A DNA stretch of 19,185 nucleotides from positions 1 to 19,185 of the forward strand of contig CAYHES010000031.1 of the NCBI GenBank assembly GCA_964355495.1, given 5' to 3'. Below the pieces are notes generated by a model, which did no database searches, was not told the origin of the DNA, and saw only the letters and a program-made list of their open reading frames with translations. Origin of the DNA: UBA6901 sp964355495 (GTDB lineage: Bacteria > Pseudomonadota > Gammaproteobacteria > Acidiferrobacterales > UBA6901). A program made the translations under genes and the position numbers. Below are positions 1-8,640 of the stretch, in pieces. Numbering within the stretch: position 1 is the stretch's first letter; the number at the start of each line of letters is the position of its first letter.

Positions 1-1412
1 CCGGCACGCGCCTTTGGCCGTTGTCGCGCGAGCATTACCCGAAGCAGCTGCTCGCTCTGGTCGGTGAGCAGACCATGTTGCAGCAGACCGTCAGTCGCCT
101 GGACAAGATGCCGAACATCCAGGCGCCGCTCGTGGTCAGCAACGAAGAACACCGCTTTCTTGTGGCCGAACAGTTACGTCAGCTGAACAAGACACCTCAG
201 GCCATCATTCTTGAACCAGCCGGTCGCAATACGGCACCGGCGTTGACGTTGGCGGCGCTGGCCCTGGCGAAAAGCGATCCGGATGCCGTCATGCTGGTGA
301 TGCCTGCGGACCACGTCATCCAGAACAACCATGCCTTCCAGTTGGCGGTGGAGCACGGCGCCAGGTTCGCCGAACAGAACCGGTTGGTCACGTTCGGCGT
401 TGTGCCCACCGGTCCTGAGACGGGTTACGGATACATACGAAAGGGCGCACCACTTGATGCGCAGGCAGCTGCTGACAGTGATGCAATCGCCTTCCGTGTT
501 TCCGCGTTTGTCGAGAAACCGGATCAGCTGAAGGCCGGGCAGTACATCGACTCCGGTGAGTATCTCTGGAACAGCGGTATCTTCATGATGCGCGTCTCGG
601 TCTGGTTGCAAGAACTGGCTCGCCATCGGCCGGATATTGCCAAGGCCTGTGCAAATGCTTACGAGCAGGGCAAGGCCGATGCTGATTTTTATCGGGTAGA
701 CAAAACCTTGTTCACGCAAAGCCTCAGCGATTCCATCGATTATGCAGTGATGGAAAAGACCGACCGTGCCGCCGTCGTACCATTGGATGCCGGCTGGTCA
801 GATGTCGGCGCCTGGCCTGCGCTGTGGGAAGTGAGTGCACGCGATACTGACGGTAATGTGATGCAGGGCGATGTGATGGCCCATCAGACACGCAACACAT
901 TACTCATCGCCCAGCACCGCTTCGTTGCTGCTGTCGGACTACACGACGTGATTGTCGTGGAAACGGCCGACGCCGTTCTCGTGGCACACAAGGACCAGGC
1001 CCAGGACGTGAAGGCGATCGTCAGCCGTCTCAAAGATGCCAAACGTTCTGAGCATATCAGCCACCGCAAGGTATACCGCCCGTGGGGTTGCTACGAAGGT
1101 GTCGATGCCGGCGAACGCTTCCAGGTGAAGCGCATCACCGTGAATCCCGGCGCCGCGCTTTCCTTGCAGATGCATCACCATCGTGCCGAACACTGGATTG
1201 TGGTTACGGGCACGGCCCGCGTTACCCGTGGTGACGAGGTTTTTCTTCTGACCGAGAACCAGTCCACCTATATTCCACTTGGCACAAAACACCGCCTGGA
1301 AAATCCTGGCGCCATGCCGCTGGAAATGATTGAGGTACAGTCTGGCGGCTATCTCGGTGAAGACGACATTGTTCGCTTTGAAGATAAATACAATCGAGGC
1401 AGCAATCAGTGA
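1..1412 (+). CDS. manC: Mannose-1-phosphate guanylyltransferase / mannose-6-phosphate isomerase (5' end outside window)
   Basis: Bifunctional type II enzyme of the cytoplasm. The C-terminal half isomerises fructose-6-phosphate to mannose-6-phosphate; the N-terminal half makes GDP-mannose from mannose-1-phosphate and GTP. The frame is open from base 3 and begins GTRLWPLSRE, the conserved nucleotidyltransferase signature normally found about 10 residues after the start, so only a handful of residues are missing on the left. An apparent TTG start at base 21 lies inside this motif and is not the real start. Further hallmarks are FVEKPD near residue 170, the WNSGIF segment, and a C-terminal cupin with QMHHHRAEHWIVV and YLGEDDIVRFEDKYNR. 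It supplies the substrate of Gmd encoded at 4794. The family is very clear; ManC, AlgA, CpsB and WbpW cannot be told apart by sequence alone, and ManC is chosen from context. Confidence 0.96.
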   Translation, partial: GTRLWPLSREHYPKQLLALVGEQTMLQQTVSRLDKMPNIQAPLVVSNEEHRFLVAEQLRQLNKTPQAIILEPAGRNTAPALTLAALALAKSDPDAVMLVMPADHVIQNNHAFQLAVEHGARFAEQNRLVTFGVVPTGPETGYGYIRKGAPLDAQAAADSDAIAFRVSAFVEKPDQLKAGQYIDSGEYLWNSGIFMMRVSVWLQELARHRPDIAKACANAYEQGKADADFYRVDKTLFTQSLSDSIDYAVMEKTDRAAVVPLDAGWSDVGAWPALWEVSARDTDGNVMQGDVMAHQTRNTLLIAQHRFVAAVGLHDVIVVETADAVLVAHKDQAQDVKAIVSRLKDAKRSEHISHRKVYRPWGCYEGVDAGERFQVKRITVNPGAALSLQMHHHRAEHWIVVTGTARVTRGDEVFLLTENQSTYIPLGTKHRLENPGAMPLEMIEVQSGGYLGEDDIVRFEDKYNRGSNQ

Positions 1413-1803
1413 AGAAAGCATTAATCATATTCATGATCTGGTTATGCCCGCATCGGCAGGGTGGTGTCAGGGCTTTCGAAAGTTCCTGGCCGGTACGGGG
1501 TGAATCTTACCAATAAGGCTTATCGACGCAGAGGTATGTTATTGGAAAGGTGATCTCGGCCGTCGCCTACACTCGCTTCCCGTACCCTCGATTGTGCCTC
1601 AGTTCGTTCTTGAGCACCCCAAAAATTTCACATCGACGCGTTGTTGCAACATTGCCTTGGCAGTAGTGGCCCTGCGCCAGGAGCACAATACAATGAATGA
1701 GGACAGCATGGATAGGATGTATGAGTATTGGCATGGGAATGTCTTTTTGGCTCCGGCGTCCCTGACTCTTGTATCCGTACTTAATGCGGTGGGAACATAG
1801 CCA
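1413..1803. other. 391-base gap without a confident gene
   Basis: No ORF here resembles a known family. Two short frames are worth recording. One starts with GTG at 1409, overlapping the manC stop as GTGA, and runs 35 codons to a TAA at 1514-1516; its product begins like an export signal (KKALIIFMIWLC), so it may be the stump of a lost gene. The other runs from an ATG at 1693 to a TAG at 1798-1800, 35 codons, has GGAG nine bases upstream and ends three bases before the ABC exporter start. A 10-base palindrome, TGTTGCAACA, lies at 1642-1651. I see no JUMPstart or ops element, no convincing sigma-70 promoter and no terminator. Confidence 0.4.
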
Positions 1804-3621
1804 ATGAAAATGACCATCCTTCCCGGTGGCCTGCCCGATCTGCTGGCGCGTCTCTGGCGTCATCTCAGTCGGCGCCGTCAGCGTCAGTTCGGACTGTTAA
1901 TGGGGCTGATGGTGGTCAGTGCGTTTGCGGAGGTAGTCAGTTTGGGCGCCGTGCTGCCCTTCCTCGGCATACTCACTGCACCCGACAGATTGTTCAGCCA
2001 GCCTGTCGTCGCGGATATTGCGCAGACCTGGAGCATCGCCACAGCCGATCAATTGGTGTTGCCCATCACCATCGCGTTTGCCGCAGCGGCCCTGATAGCG
2101 GGAGCAATCCGTATCCTTTTACTGTGGGTCACCACACGGCTCGCGGTTGTCAGCGGTGCCGATCTCAGTATCGAAGTGTATCGACGCACCCTCTACCAGC
2201 CCTACCGGGTGCATGCGACCCGCAACAGCAGCGAAACGATCAGCGGGATCACCAGCAAAGTTAATATCACTGTATTCGGAGTGCTGTTGCCGTTGCTGAC
2301 ATTGATCAGCTCAATCGTATTGCTGGTAGCAGTAACCATTGCCTTGATCATCATCGATCCGGCGGTTGCCCTGGCGGCGACGATCGGCTTTGGTGCAAGT
2401 TATGGATTGATCACCTGGTTGACACGCCGCCGACTGGAGCGCAACGGTCAGCGCATTGCCTACGAACAGACCCAGGTGATCAAGGCCCTGCAAGAAGGGC
2501 TGGGCGGCATTCGCGATGTGCTGCTGGATGGAACCCAGCCGGTTTACTGTGATATCTATCGCCAGGCCGACCACCCGTTGCGTCGGGCACATGGCAACAA
2601 CATTTTCATTGGCGGAAGCCCGCGCTTCGCCATGGAAGCGTTGGGGATGGTGTTAATCGCCGCTCTGGCCTATGTGCTTAGCCGCCAAGCCGGAGGCGTC
2701 GCCTTGGCCCTGCCGGTGCTTGGCGCGCTGGCGCTCGGTGCGCAACGTCTGCTACCAGCCTTGCAGCAGATCTATAGTGCTTGGGCAAGCATAGCCGGTA
2801 GCCAGGCCTCACTGGCCGGAACCATCGAACTGCTTGACCAGCCCCTGCCGGCGGACATTCTGCAAACCACCTTTGCGCCGTTGAGCTTCCATGACGATAT
2901 CCGCTTCAACGACGTGCGCTTCCGCTACTCGAGTGATGGTCCATGGGTGCTCGATGGACTCAATTTGGTGATCCCCAAGGGCGCACGGGTAGGATTCGTC
3001 GGCAGCACAGGCAGTGGCAAGAGTACTACGCTCGATCTGCTGATGGGGCTGCTGATTCCCACCGAGGGCGCGCTTCTGGTGGATGGTCAGCCCATCAGCG
3101 GTAACCGAATCAGGGCATGGCAGCGAACCATCGCCCATGTCCCGCAGAGCATCTTTCTGGCTGATACCACACTCGCTGAAAACATCGCCTTCGGTGTGCC
3201 GCACGACGTCATCGATATGGATCGGGTGCAGCAGGTGGCTCGCCAGGCCCAGATCGCCGAATTTATCGAGAGCCGACCAGAGGGCTACAACGCCTTTGTC
3301 GGCGAGCGCGGTATCCGCCTCAGCGGCGGCCAACGTCAACGTATTGGCATCGCCCGTGCACTCTACAAACAGGCAACCGTGCTGGTATTCGACGAAGCTA
3401 CCAGCGCCCTTGACAACGCCACCGAACAATCGGTGATGGAAGCCATTGAAGGACTTAACCGCGACCTCACCATTCTGCTGATCGCCCATCGACTCACTAC
3501 TGTGCGGCGTTGTGACACCATTGTGGAACTAGAGTGTGGCCGGGTGGTGGCGCAAGGTACATACGAACAGTTGCTTGAATGTAGCCCAAGCTTCCGTAGC
3601 GTTGCCCTGGCGGTGGAGTGA
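1804..3621 (+). CDS. ABC exporter, MsbA/PglK-like lipid-linked oligosaccharide flippase (fused permease and ATPase)
   Basis: A 605-residue half-transporter. Residues 1-340 form the exporter membrane domain, with hydrophobic stretches near 30-58, 85-110, 155-185, 188-206 and 275-315. Residues 365-605 form the ATPase domain: Walker A GSTGSGKST at 400-408, Q-loop Gln448, signature LSGGQ at 506-510, Walker B VLVFDE at 526-531 and switch His562. There is no N-terminal peptidase domain, so it is not a bacteriocin-type exporter. In glycan loci this architecture belongs to PglK/WlaB/Wzk-type flippases, which move undecaprenyl-linked oligosaccharides to the periplasmic side of the inner membrane. Here it could stand in for a missing Wzx. 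A lipid exporter or another glycan exporter is possible. GTGGGA lies about nine bases before the ATG; a second ATG two codons on is an alternative start. Confidence 0.85.
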   Translation: MKMTILPGGLPDLLARLWRHLSRRRQRQFGLLMGLMVVSAFAEVVSLGAVLPFLGILTAPDRLFSQPVVADIAQTWSIATADQLVLPITIAFAAAALIAGAIRILLLWVTTRLAVVSGADLSIEVYRRTLYQPYRVHATRNSSETISGITSKVNITVFGVLLPLLTLISSIVLLVAVTIALIIIDPAVALAATIGFGASYGLITWLTRRRLERNGQRIAYEQTQVIKALQEGLGGIRDVLLDGTQPVYCDIYRQADHPLRRAHGNNIFIGGSPRFAMEALGMVLIAALAYVLSRQAGGVALALPVLGALALGAQRLLPALQQIYSAWASIAGSQASLAGTIELLDQPLPADILQTTFAPLSFHDDIRFNDVRFRYSSDGPWVLDGLNLVIPKGARVGFVGSTGSGKSTTLDLLMGLLIPTEGALLVDGQPISGNRIRAWQRTIAHVPQSIFLADTTLAENIAFGVPHDVIDMDRVQQVARQAQIAEFIESRPEGYNAFVGERGIRLSGGQRQRIGIARALYKQATVLVFDEATSALDNATEQSVMEAIEGLNRDLTILLIAHRLTTVRRCDTIVELECGRVVAQGTYEQLLECSPSFRSVALAVE

Positions 3622-3840
3622 TGGTTGCCTGTGGTCTTTGTCCGCTTCTTGGTAAAGGCTGCCCGCTACGCCTGGATTGCAATACGACGACAGCGAGATA
3701 ATTCCATTGATTGGAAGCAAGAGAGCTTGGCTGCCTGTATTTGAATCAATACCGGTGCCTCGCAAAGAGGTGATTGGGTGCTCGGCTGGAAATGAGGCTG
3801 ATAATCTCCACGCATCGCCTACTTCAGGCAGAACAAATAA

Positions 3841-4668
3841 ATGATTGCGCTGATGAATTCTCCTGCTATGAGGTCTTTCTTCTGGCGTCTTGGCCGGAGG
3901 CTGTACTGTTGGGCAAGACGAGAAGCTTCAAGCCGCTTTGAGACAAATGGTGAGCTCTGGCTGCTGCGGAACGTATTAGTAGCTGCGGGCAGAAGCAGGA
4001 TGTCAGTCCTTATGGACATCGGGACACACAAAGGCAACTGGTCAGAAAGTGCGGCATCCTTGCTCACTCGCCAGAATACTCCTGGCCACGTTCATGCTTT
4101 CGAACCAGCGTCATCCACCTTTTCTTACCTGTCTGAGAAGTTCAAGGGAAGTGAGTTGGTGAGTATGAACAGAATTGCACTGTCTGATCAGTCGGGTGAA
4201 AAAGAATTCTTTGTTGTTGGCGAAATGGCTGGAACAAACTCTTTGCTCAGGAATGAGGGCGCGACAGTTGAAAATGTCTGCACGCTACGCCTGGATGATT
4301 TCCTTGGTAAGGCGCGGATAGATCATGTCCTGTTCGTGAAGAGTGATACCGAAGGTCATGATTTGAGTGTCTTGCGAGGAGCCGTCGAGGCCCTTCAGAA
4401 GGGTCGGATCGATGTCTGGCAATTCGAGTACAACCACAGGTGGATTGCCGGAAGATCCTTCCTGAAGGATGTTTTTGACTTTATTGTGGATAAGCCATAT
4501 CTGGTTGGGAAGTTGTATGGAAATGGAATTGAGATTTACGACAAGTGGCATCCGGAACTAGAACGTTTTTTCGAATCGAACTACGTGCTGGTCCGGAAAG
4601 GGAGTCGTTTTGAAAGGCTTTGCTCCCGTGTTCACTTCAATAATAGAAACGTTCTCATGCCGGGCTGA
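3841..4668 (+). CDS. FkbM-family SAM-dependent methyltransferase (first of three)
   Basis: A 275-residue class I methyltransferase of the FkbM family, whose characterised members mostly O-methylate sugars or polyketides. SAM-binding motif I is MDIGTHKGNWS at residues 58-68, the acidic end of strand 2 is HAFEPAS with Glu88, and the family motif VKSDTEGHD is at 166-174, followed by FEYNHRW near 195-201. About 50 residues precede motif I. The likely job is O-methylation of a sugar in the repeat unit, in the cytoplasm. It is separated from the exporter by 219 bases and from gmd by 125 bases, so it is less tightly packed than the genes further right. The ATG at 3841 has only a weak ribosome site; an in-frame ATG at 3853 is an alternative. 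It is quite different from the other two FkbM genes here, which resemble each other. Confidence 0.85.
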   Translation: MIALMNSPAMRSFFWRLGRRLYCWARREASSRFETNGELWLLRNVLVAAGRSRMSVLMDIGTHKGNWSESAASLLTRQNTPGHVHAFEPASSTFSYLSEKFKGSELVSMNRIALSDQSGEKEFFVVGEMAGTNSLLRNEGATVENVCTLRLDDFLGKARIDHVLFVKSDTEGHDLSVLRGAVEALQKGRIDVWQFEYNHRWIAGRSFLKDVFDFIVDKPYLVGKLYGNGIEIYDKWHPELERFFESNYVLVRKGSRFERLCSRVHFNNRNVLMPG

Positions 4669-4793
4669 CGCAGGGATCACTGCCGTCTATCTGCAACAAG
4701 CTGCATCAACCGGTACGTCACCCCATGCTCCTGTTGATCCTGGATAGCTTTCTCAGCAGAAGTAACGCAGACATCTAACATTTCGGAGAAAAA

Positions 4794-5879
4794 ATGCAGA
4801 AGGTCGCACTTATTACCGGCGTCACCGGTCAGGATGGCGCGTATTTGACGGAGTTCTTGCTGAACAAGGGTTATATTGTGCATGGCATTAAGCGTCGCGC
4901 TTCGCTGTTCAACACAGCGCGGATTGATCACCTGTATCGTGATCCACATCTGGAAGGCATTCGGTTCTTCTTGCATCATGGCGATTTGACCGACTCTTCA
5001 AATTTGACCCGCATAATTCAACAAACACAGCCGGACGAAATCTATAATCTTGCTGCGCAAAGTCATGTGGCTGTATCTTTCGAATCACCTGAGTACACAG
5101 CGGATGTTGATGGCATGGGTACCCTGCGCATGCTGGAAGCGATCCGTATTCTCGGACTCGAGAAGAAAACCCGCTTTTACCAGGCGTCAACCTCCGAGCT
5201 CTATGGCCTAGTGCAGGAAATCCCACAAAAAGAAACCACTCCGTTCTACCCGCGTTCCCCTTATGCAGTCGCCAAGTTATACGCGTACTGGATCACAGTG
5301 AACTATCGGGAAGCCTACGGCATGTATGCCTGCAACGGCATTCTTTTCAATCATGAATCGCCGATTCGAGGCGAAAACTTCGTCACGCGCAAGATTACCC
5401 GAGGCCTGGCTCGTATCAAGCTTGGTCTCCAGGATCGCCTCTACCTGGGTAACCTGGATGCCAGACGGGACTGGGGTCATGCCAAAGACTACGTCGAAAT
5501 GCAGTGGCTGATGTTACAGCAAGAGCAGCCGGAGGATTTTGTCATTGCTACCGGAGTGCAATATAGCGTGCGTGACTTTGTCAATGCCGTAGCCTGCGAG
5601 CTTGGCATCCAGATCAGCTGGGAGGGTAATGGCTTAGATGAAAAAGGCTATGACGCTTCAGGCAAATGCATTGTCGCGGTTGATGCCCGCTATTTTCGTC
5701 CTGCCGAAGTGGAGAAACTTCTTGGTGACGCTTCCAAGGCCAAGGAAAAGCTTGGATGGGAGACAAAGATCTCTTTCCATGAGCTGGTCAAGGAAATGGT
5801 GTGCGAAGATCTCAAGACGGCCGAACGCGATGAGCTGGTAAAGAGACATGGCTACATGACCATGGATTATCACGAATGA
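4794..5879 (+). CDS. gmd: GDP-mannose 4,6-dehydratase
   Basis: A 361-residue extended short-chain dehydrogenase that converts GDP-D-mannose to GDP-4-keto-6-deoxy-D-mannose in the cytoplasm. The Rossmann motif GVTGQDG is at residues 9-15, the active-site segment ASTSELYG at 131-138 contains Thr133 and Glu135, and the catalytic pair is Tyr157/Lys161 in YAVAK. NHESPIRGENFVTRK and RRDWGHAKDYVE are GMD-specific and support this call over other epimerase/dehydratase families. The start is well fixed: GGAG sits five bases before the ATG. Its substrate comes from ManC. The 4-keto intermediate can lead to fucose, rhamnose, perosamine, colitose or C-methylated sugars; no GDP-fucose synthase, standard Rmd, Per or ColA is present, so its fate here is open. 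Confidence 0.97.
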   Translation: MQKVALITGVTGQDGAYLTEFLLNKGYIVHGIKRRASLFNTARIDHLYRDPHLEGIRFFLHHGDLTDSSNLTRIIQQTQPDEIYNLAAQSHVAVSFESPEYTADVDGMGTLRMLEAIRILGLEKKTRFYQASTSELYGLVQEIPQKETTPFYPRSPYAVAKLYAYWITVNYREAYGMYACNGILFNHESPIRGENFVTRKITRGLARIKLGLQDRLYLGNLDARRDWGHAKDYVEMQWLMLQQEQPEDFVIATGVQYSVRDFVNAVACELGIQISWEGNGLDEKGYDASGKCIVAVDARYFRPAEVEKLLGDASKAKEKLGWETKISFHELVKEMVCEDLKTAERDELVKRHGYMTMDYHE

Positions 5880-5941
5880 CCCGGTCGCAGCAGGGTGTAG
5901 CCGATATGCCGGATCAGTCCGTAATCTGACAAGGTGACGGT

Positions 5942-7501
5942 ATGCCCAAGGCCGCTTTCGGGCCAGCGCTGACGGCGCAGGCGGGAAATTGGGGCGCAGC
6001 TTATCGCGTCGCTCTCGCGAATGCAGGCATTTTTCTGCTATTGGCTCTGGCCATGTTTGTGCTGGAGCCGAGGTCTTTGGCGGTGATTCTGGCCGTTCCT
6101 GCCCTGTTCTTTCTGGGATGCATGTTATCGTTTCTGCTGATGGTCCGGAGCGGAGGGGATCTGGCTGCGATCGCTTGGTTCGTGCTTGGATCCGGCGTTT
6201 ACTTTGGAATGGGGGCTGTAGCGGGTGGGTTGCACGTACATCCGCATTCAGACTACCTGTTTGCTGATGACACGCTTTATCTTGTTCGCGTCAACCTGCT
6301 AAATGCCTGCTCGGTTTTTATCGTGCTTGCCGCAGCCTATCCGCTGGCAAATATGCGTGGATTGAAGGCCAGCCAGCATGACATATCGCTGGCGAATATG
6401 GAACGCATCCTGCAAAGGATCCTGCCGTACATCGTGGCCATTTCTGCAGTCGGGGTGACGTTGAAATATGTCCTGTTCCCGGTGGCAGATAGTCTCCTGT
6501 TGCGCAGTATGGCCGCGAAGGTTTATCTGATTATCCCGTCCTGTTTCTTGCTTCTGGGTCTGTTGTGGCGTTCCACTGGCTGGCAGCTGAAGTTGATTGC
6601 CGGCAGTGTATTCCTGCTGGAAATTCTGAATGGCCTTATCGGTCTGACTAAATATCAGGTTATATCGGCCATGCTGGCTTTGGCCATTGGTATGTGGTTG
6701 ACCAGGCGCTCGGCAACATTCGTACTGATGGCATTGGCGGTAGTGGCCTCTGTCTTCGTAGTCATTAATCCGCTGGTTACGTTAGGCCGCGCGCATATTG
6801 ATTATGATGCGGATAAAAATACGGTGACAACCCGCCTGGCAATCCTTGCAGATGCTGTCAATGCGTATTATCTAGTAAATAAAAAACAGGATGACGTCAG
6901 CATTAAGCCGCAAAAATTTAAAGGTGATTCCTCAGAAAAATTTACACACAATGTAAAAGAAATGACGACCAGCGAAGCGAGACTGAGGGCCTTAGGAAGA
7001 AGGTTCGACGTCGCCTCCATACAGGGATATCTGGTAAATGAATACAAGAGCGGACGTCCTGGAAACAGTCTTGTTGATTATTGGGCTGTAGTGATTCCGC
7101 GAGTTCTTTGGCCAGAGAAGCCGATTCTCACGCGCTTCGGTAGGGAGCTTAACGAACAGTATTACTACGTACCTGGTGCAAGCACTCAAAACAGCAGCTC
7201 AACGGCCCCGACCTATTCCGCGGAAGCCTATTGGAACTACGGCCCGATGGGGGTTGTGATCGTGTCCATTTTGCTGGGCTTGGCGCTTGGCTGGCTCACA
7301 CGCCACTGGCAACTGGCAATGGTCGGGCGTGACCCGGCATTTTTGTTCATTGCATTTCCGGTGGCAATTTGGGCGAGCTTTGTCGAGTCCTGGGTGGTCG
7401 CCACGTATCTTGGGGAATTTATAATTTTTGTTGTGGTTTTGCTTTTTGTGCGTGCATCTTTTCCATTGTTGCGAACCGTTATGGGGAGGGCGCGCACATG
7501 A
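5942..7501 (+). CDS. wzy: Polytopic membrane protein, probable Wzy-like oligosaccharide repeat-unit polymerase
   Basis: A 519-residue inner-membrane protein with about 11-12 hydrophobic helices, for example near residues 23-40, 47-68, 75-97, 113-137, 160-182, 193-209, 216-252, 258-281, 433-452, 467-487 and 490-505. A hydrophilic loop of roughly 145 residues (about 284-430) lies before the last helices and contains IPRVLWPEKP and later AEAYWNYGPMG. Many helices plus one big late loop is the usual shape of Wzy polymerases and WaaL-type ligases, whose sequences are poorly conserved. Position inside a glycosyltransferase cluster favours a polymerase. AAGGTGA lies just before the ATG at 5942. The stop overlaps an ATG (ATGA at 7498-7501) that opens an 18-codon frame leading to the next gene. 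The specific function is inferred from topology and context, not from a diagnostic motif. Confidence 0.72.
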   Translation: MPKAAFGPALTAQAGNWGAAYRVALANAGIFLLLALAMFVLEPRSLAVILAVPALFFLGCMLSFLLMVRSGGDLAAIAWFVLGSGVYFGMGAVAGGLHVHPHSDYLFADDTLYLVRVNLLNACSVFIVLAAAYPLANMRGLKASQHDISLANMERILQRILPYIVAISAVGVTLKYVLFPVADSLLLRSMAAKVYLIIPSCFLLLGLLWRSTGWQLKLIAGSVFLLEILNGLIGLTKYQVISAMLALAIGMWLTRRSATFVLMALAVVASVFVVINPLVTLGRAHIDYDADKNTVTTRLAILADAVNAYYLVNKKQDDVSIKPQKFKGDSSEKFTHNVKEMTTSEARLRALGRRFDVASIQGYLVNEYKSGRPGNSLVDYWAVVIPRVLWPEKPILTRFGRELNEQYYYVPGASTQNSSSTAPTYSAEAYWNYGPMGVVIVSILLGLALGWLTRHWQLAMVGRDPAFLFIAFPVAIWASFVESWVVATYLGEFIIFVVVLLFVRASFPLLRTVMGRART

Positions 7502-7553
7502 CGTGTATTTCCAGTGGATCAAAACGTACGTGCTTAGTGGGCACGGGCTTTTG

Positions 7554-8630
7554 ATGAAATTACTCTTTATTGCCGGGGATGTCAGCCGTATTGGTGGCAT
7601 CGAGAAGTACAACAGAGATTTTCATTCCGCCCTCGTTAAAACAGGCGCAAACGTCGTTCTCGTGGAAAGGAGGGAAGGTGAACTTCTGGCCAAGCTCTCA
7701 TTTATCTTCCGCGTTGTCTGGCGCTTTCTTCAGGCTCGTCCTGATATTATTTTCTGCGGACATCTGAATTTCTCGCCAGTTTGCCTGCTTCTCAAAAAGA
7801 TATTCGGGACGCCATATACGCTGGCTCTTTACGGGATTGAAATTATCGCAATACATGGTTGGCTCAGGCGCAAAGCAGTGCGTGAGTCAGAACGGGTGAT
7901 AACCATTTCCGAATATGCGCGAGGGTTGATTCTAAAACAATACCCTGATCTAAAAGAACGAATCATTATGCTTCCAAGTGCCGTCGACGGTTCCATTTTT
8001 TTATTAAAAGAGAAGAATCAGACTCTGATCGATAAACTCGGGATTGCCGGGCGGCCAGTCATTTTGTCACTGGCGCGGCTCTCAACACCAGAACATAAGG
8101 GTCAAGACAGAGTACTGGCGTCGCTCCCATATGTTCTGGAGAAAATACCAAATGCCGTTTACCTAATTGTTGGCGGCGGGACAGATGAACGGGTAAATGC
8201 GGTTCTTAAAAAAATTCCGGAGCTTGCAAACAGCGTTGTTTTTGCGGGCCCGGCGTCCAATGAAGAGCGGGTCGATTATTACAATCTTGGCGATGTATAT
8301 GCGCTGCCTTCTAAATTTGAAGGATTCAGTATCGTATTTATTGAATCGCTGGCATGTGGCGTGCCGGTTGTCGCGAGCGACGCATATGGGTGCCGAGAGG
8401 GGCTATTGGATGGAGAATTGGGACTTCTGGTTCCTCCAGACGACTTGAAGGCAATTGCGGATGCGATTGTGTTGATTTTGGAGCGGAGGGCGCCAAGGCC
8501 ACTCTTTGACCGAGAGTCCCTGCGCAAAAAAACTCTGGAGATCTATGGCATAGATACGTGGAACAAGCGTGTTGCAAATCTTGTAGGGCTACTTTGCCCG
8601 CCCGGCATGATGAATAGAAATACAACTTGA
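7554..8630 (+). CDS. GT4-family glycosyltransferase (GT-B fold)
   Basis: A 358-residue retaining glycosyltransferase, presumably cytoplasmic and membrane-associated, adding a sugar from a nucleotide donor to the lipid-linked repeat unit. The N-terminus MKLLFIAGDVSRIGGIEKYN is the typical GT4 acceptor-domain start, with a GGIE loop. The donor domain carries ARLSTPEHKGQD near residues 174-185, LIVGGGTDE at 204-212 and the EX7E motif Glu256...Glu264 in FEGFSIVFIES, followed by ACGVPVVAS. The frame is open upstream to 7428, inside the polymerase gene, but homology begins at the ATG at 7554, so I chose that start. That ATG overlaps the stop of an 18-codon frame as TGATG, suggesting translational coupling rather than a strong ribosome site of its own. 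Donor and acceptor sugars cannot be read from sequence. Confidence 0.9.
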   Translation: MKLLFIAGDVSRIGGIEKYNRDFHSALVKTGANVVLVERREGELLAKLSFIFRVVWRFLQARPDIIFCGHLNFSPVCLLLKKIFGTPYTLALYGIEIIAIHGWLRRKAVRESERVITISEYARGLILKQYPDLKERIIMLPSAVDGSIFLLKEKNQTLIDKLGIAGRPVILSLARLSTPEHKGQDRVLASLPYVLEKIPNAVYLIVGGGTDERVNAVLKKIPELANSVVFAGPASNEERVDYYNLGDVYALPSKFEGFSIVFIESLACGVPVVASDAYGCREGLLDGELGLLVPPDDLKAIADAIVLILERRAPRPLFDRESLRKKTLEIYGIDTWNKRVANLVGLLCPPGMMNRNTT

Positions 8631-8640
8631 TCCATTAAGA

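Noticed and set aside
174..719. Long reverse-strand open frame (181 codons) inside manC
   Set aside because: It lies opposite a strongly conserved gene and has no recognisable domain; a shadow frame in GC-rich coding DNA.
1642..1651. Perfect 10-base palindrome TGTTGCAACA
   Set aside because: Palindromes of this length are expected several times by chance in 19 kb, and no second copy or promoter context supports an operator.
2809..3489. Reverse-strand open frame of 226 codons inside the ABC exporter gene
   Set aside because: It mirrors the conserved ATPase domain and has no independent similarity or start signal.
7428..7553. Upstream extension of the GT4 gene by 42 codons
   Set aside because: It lies in the polymerase gene, and GT4 homology begins at the ATG at 7554.
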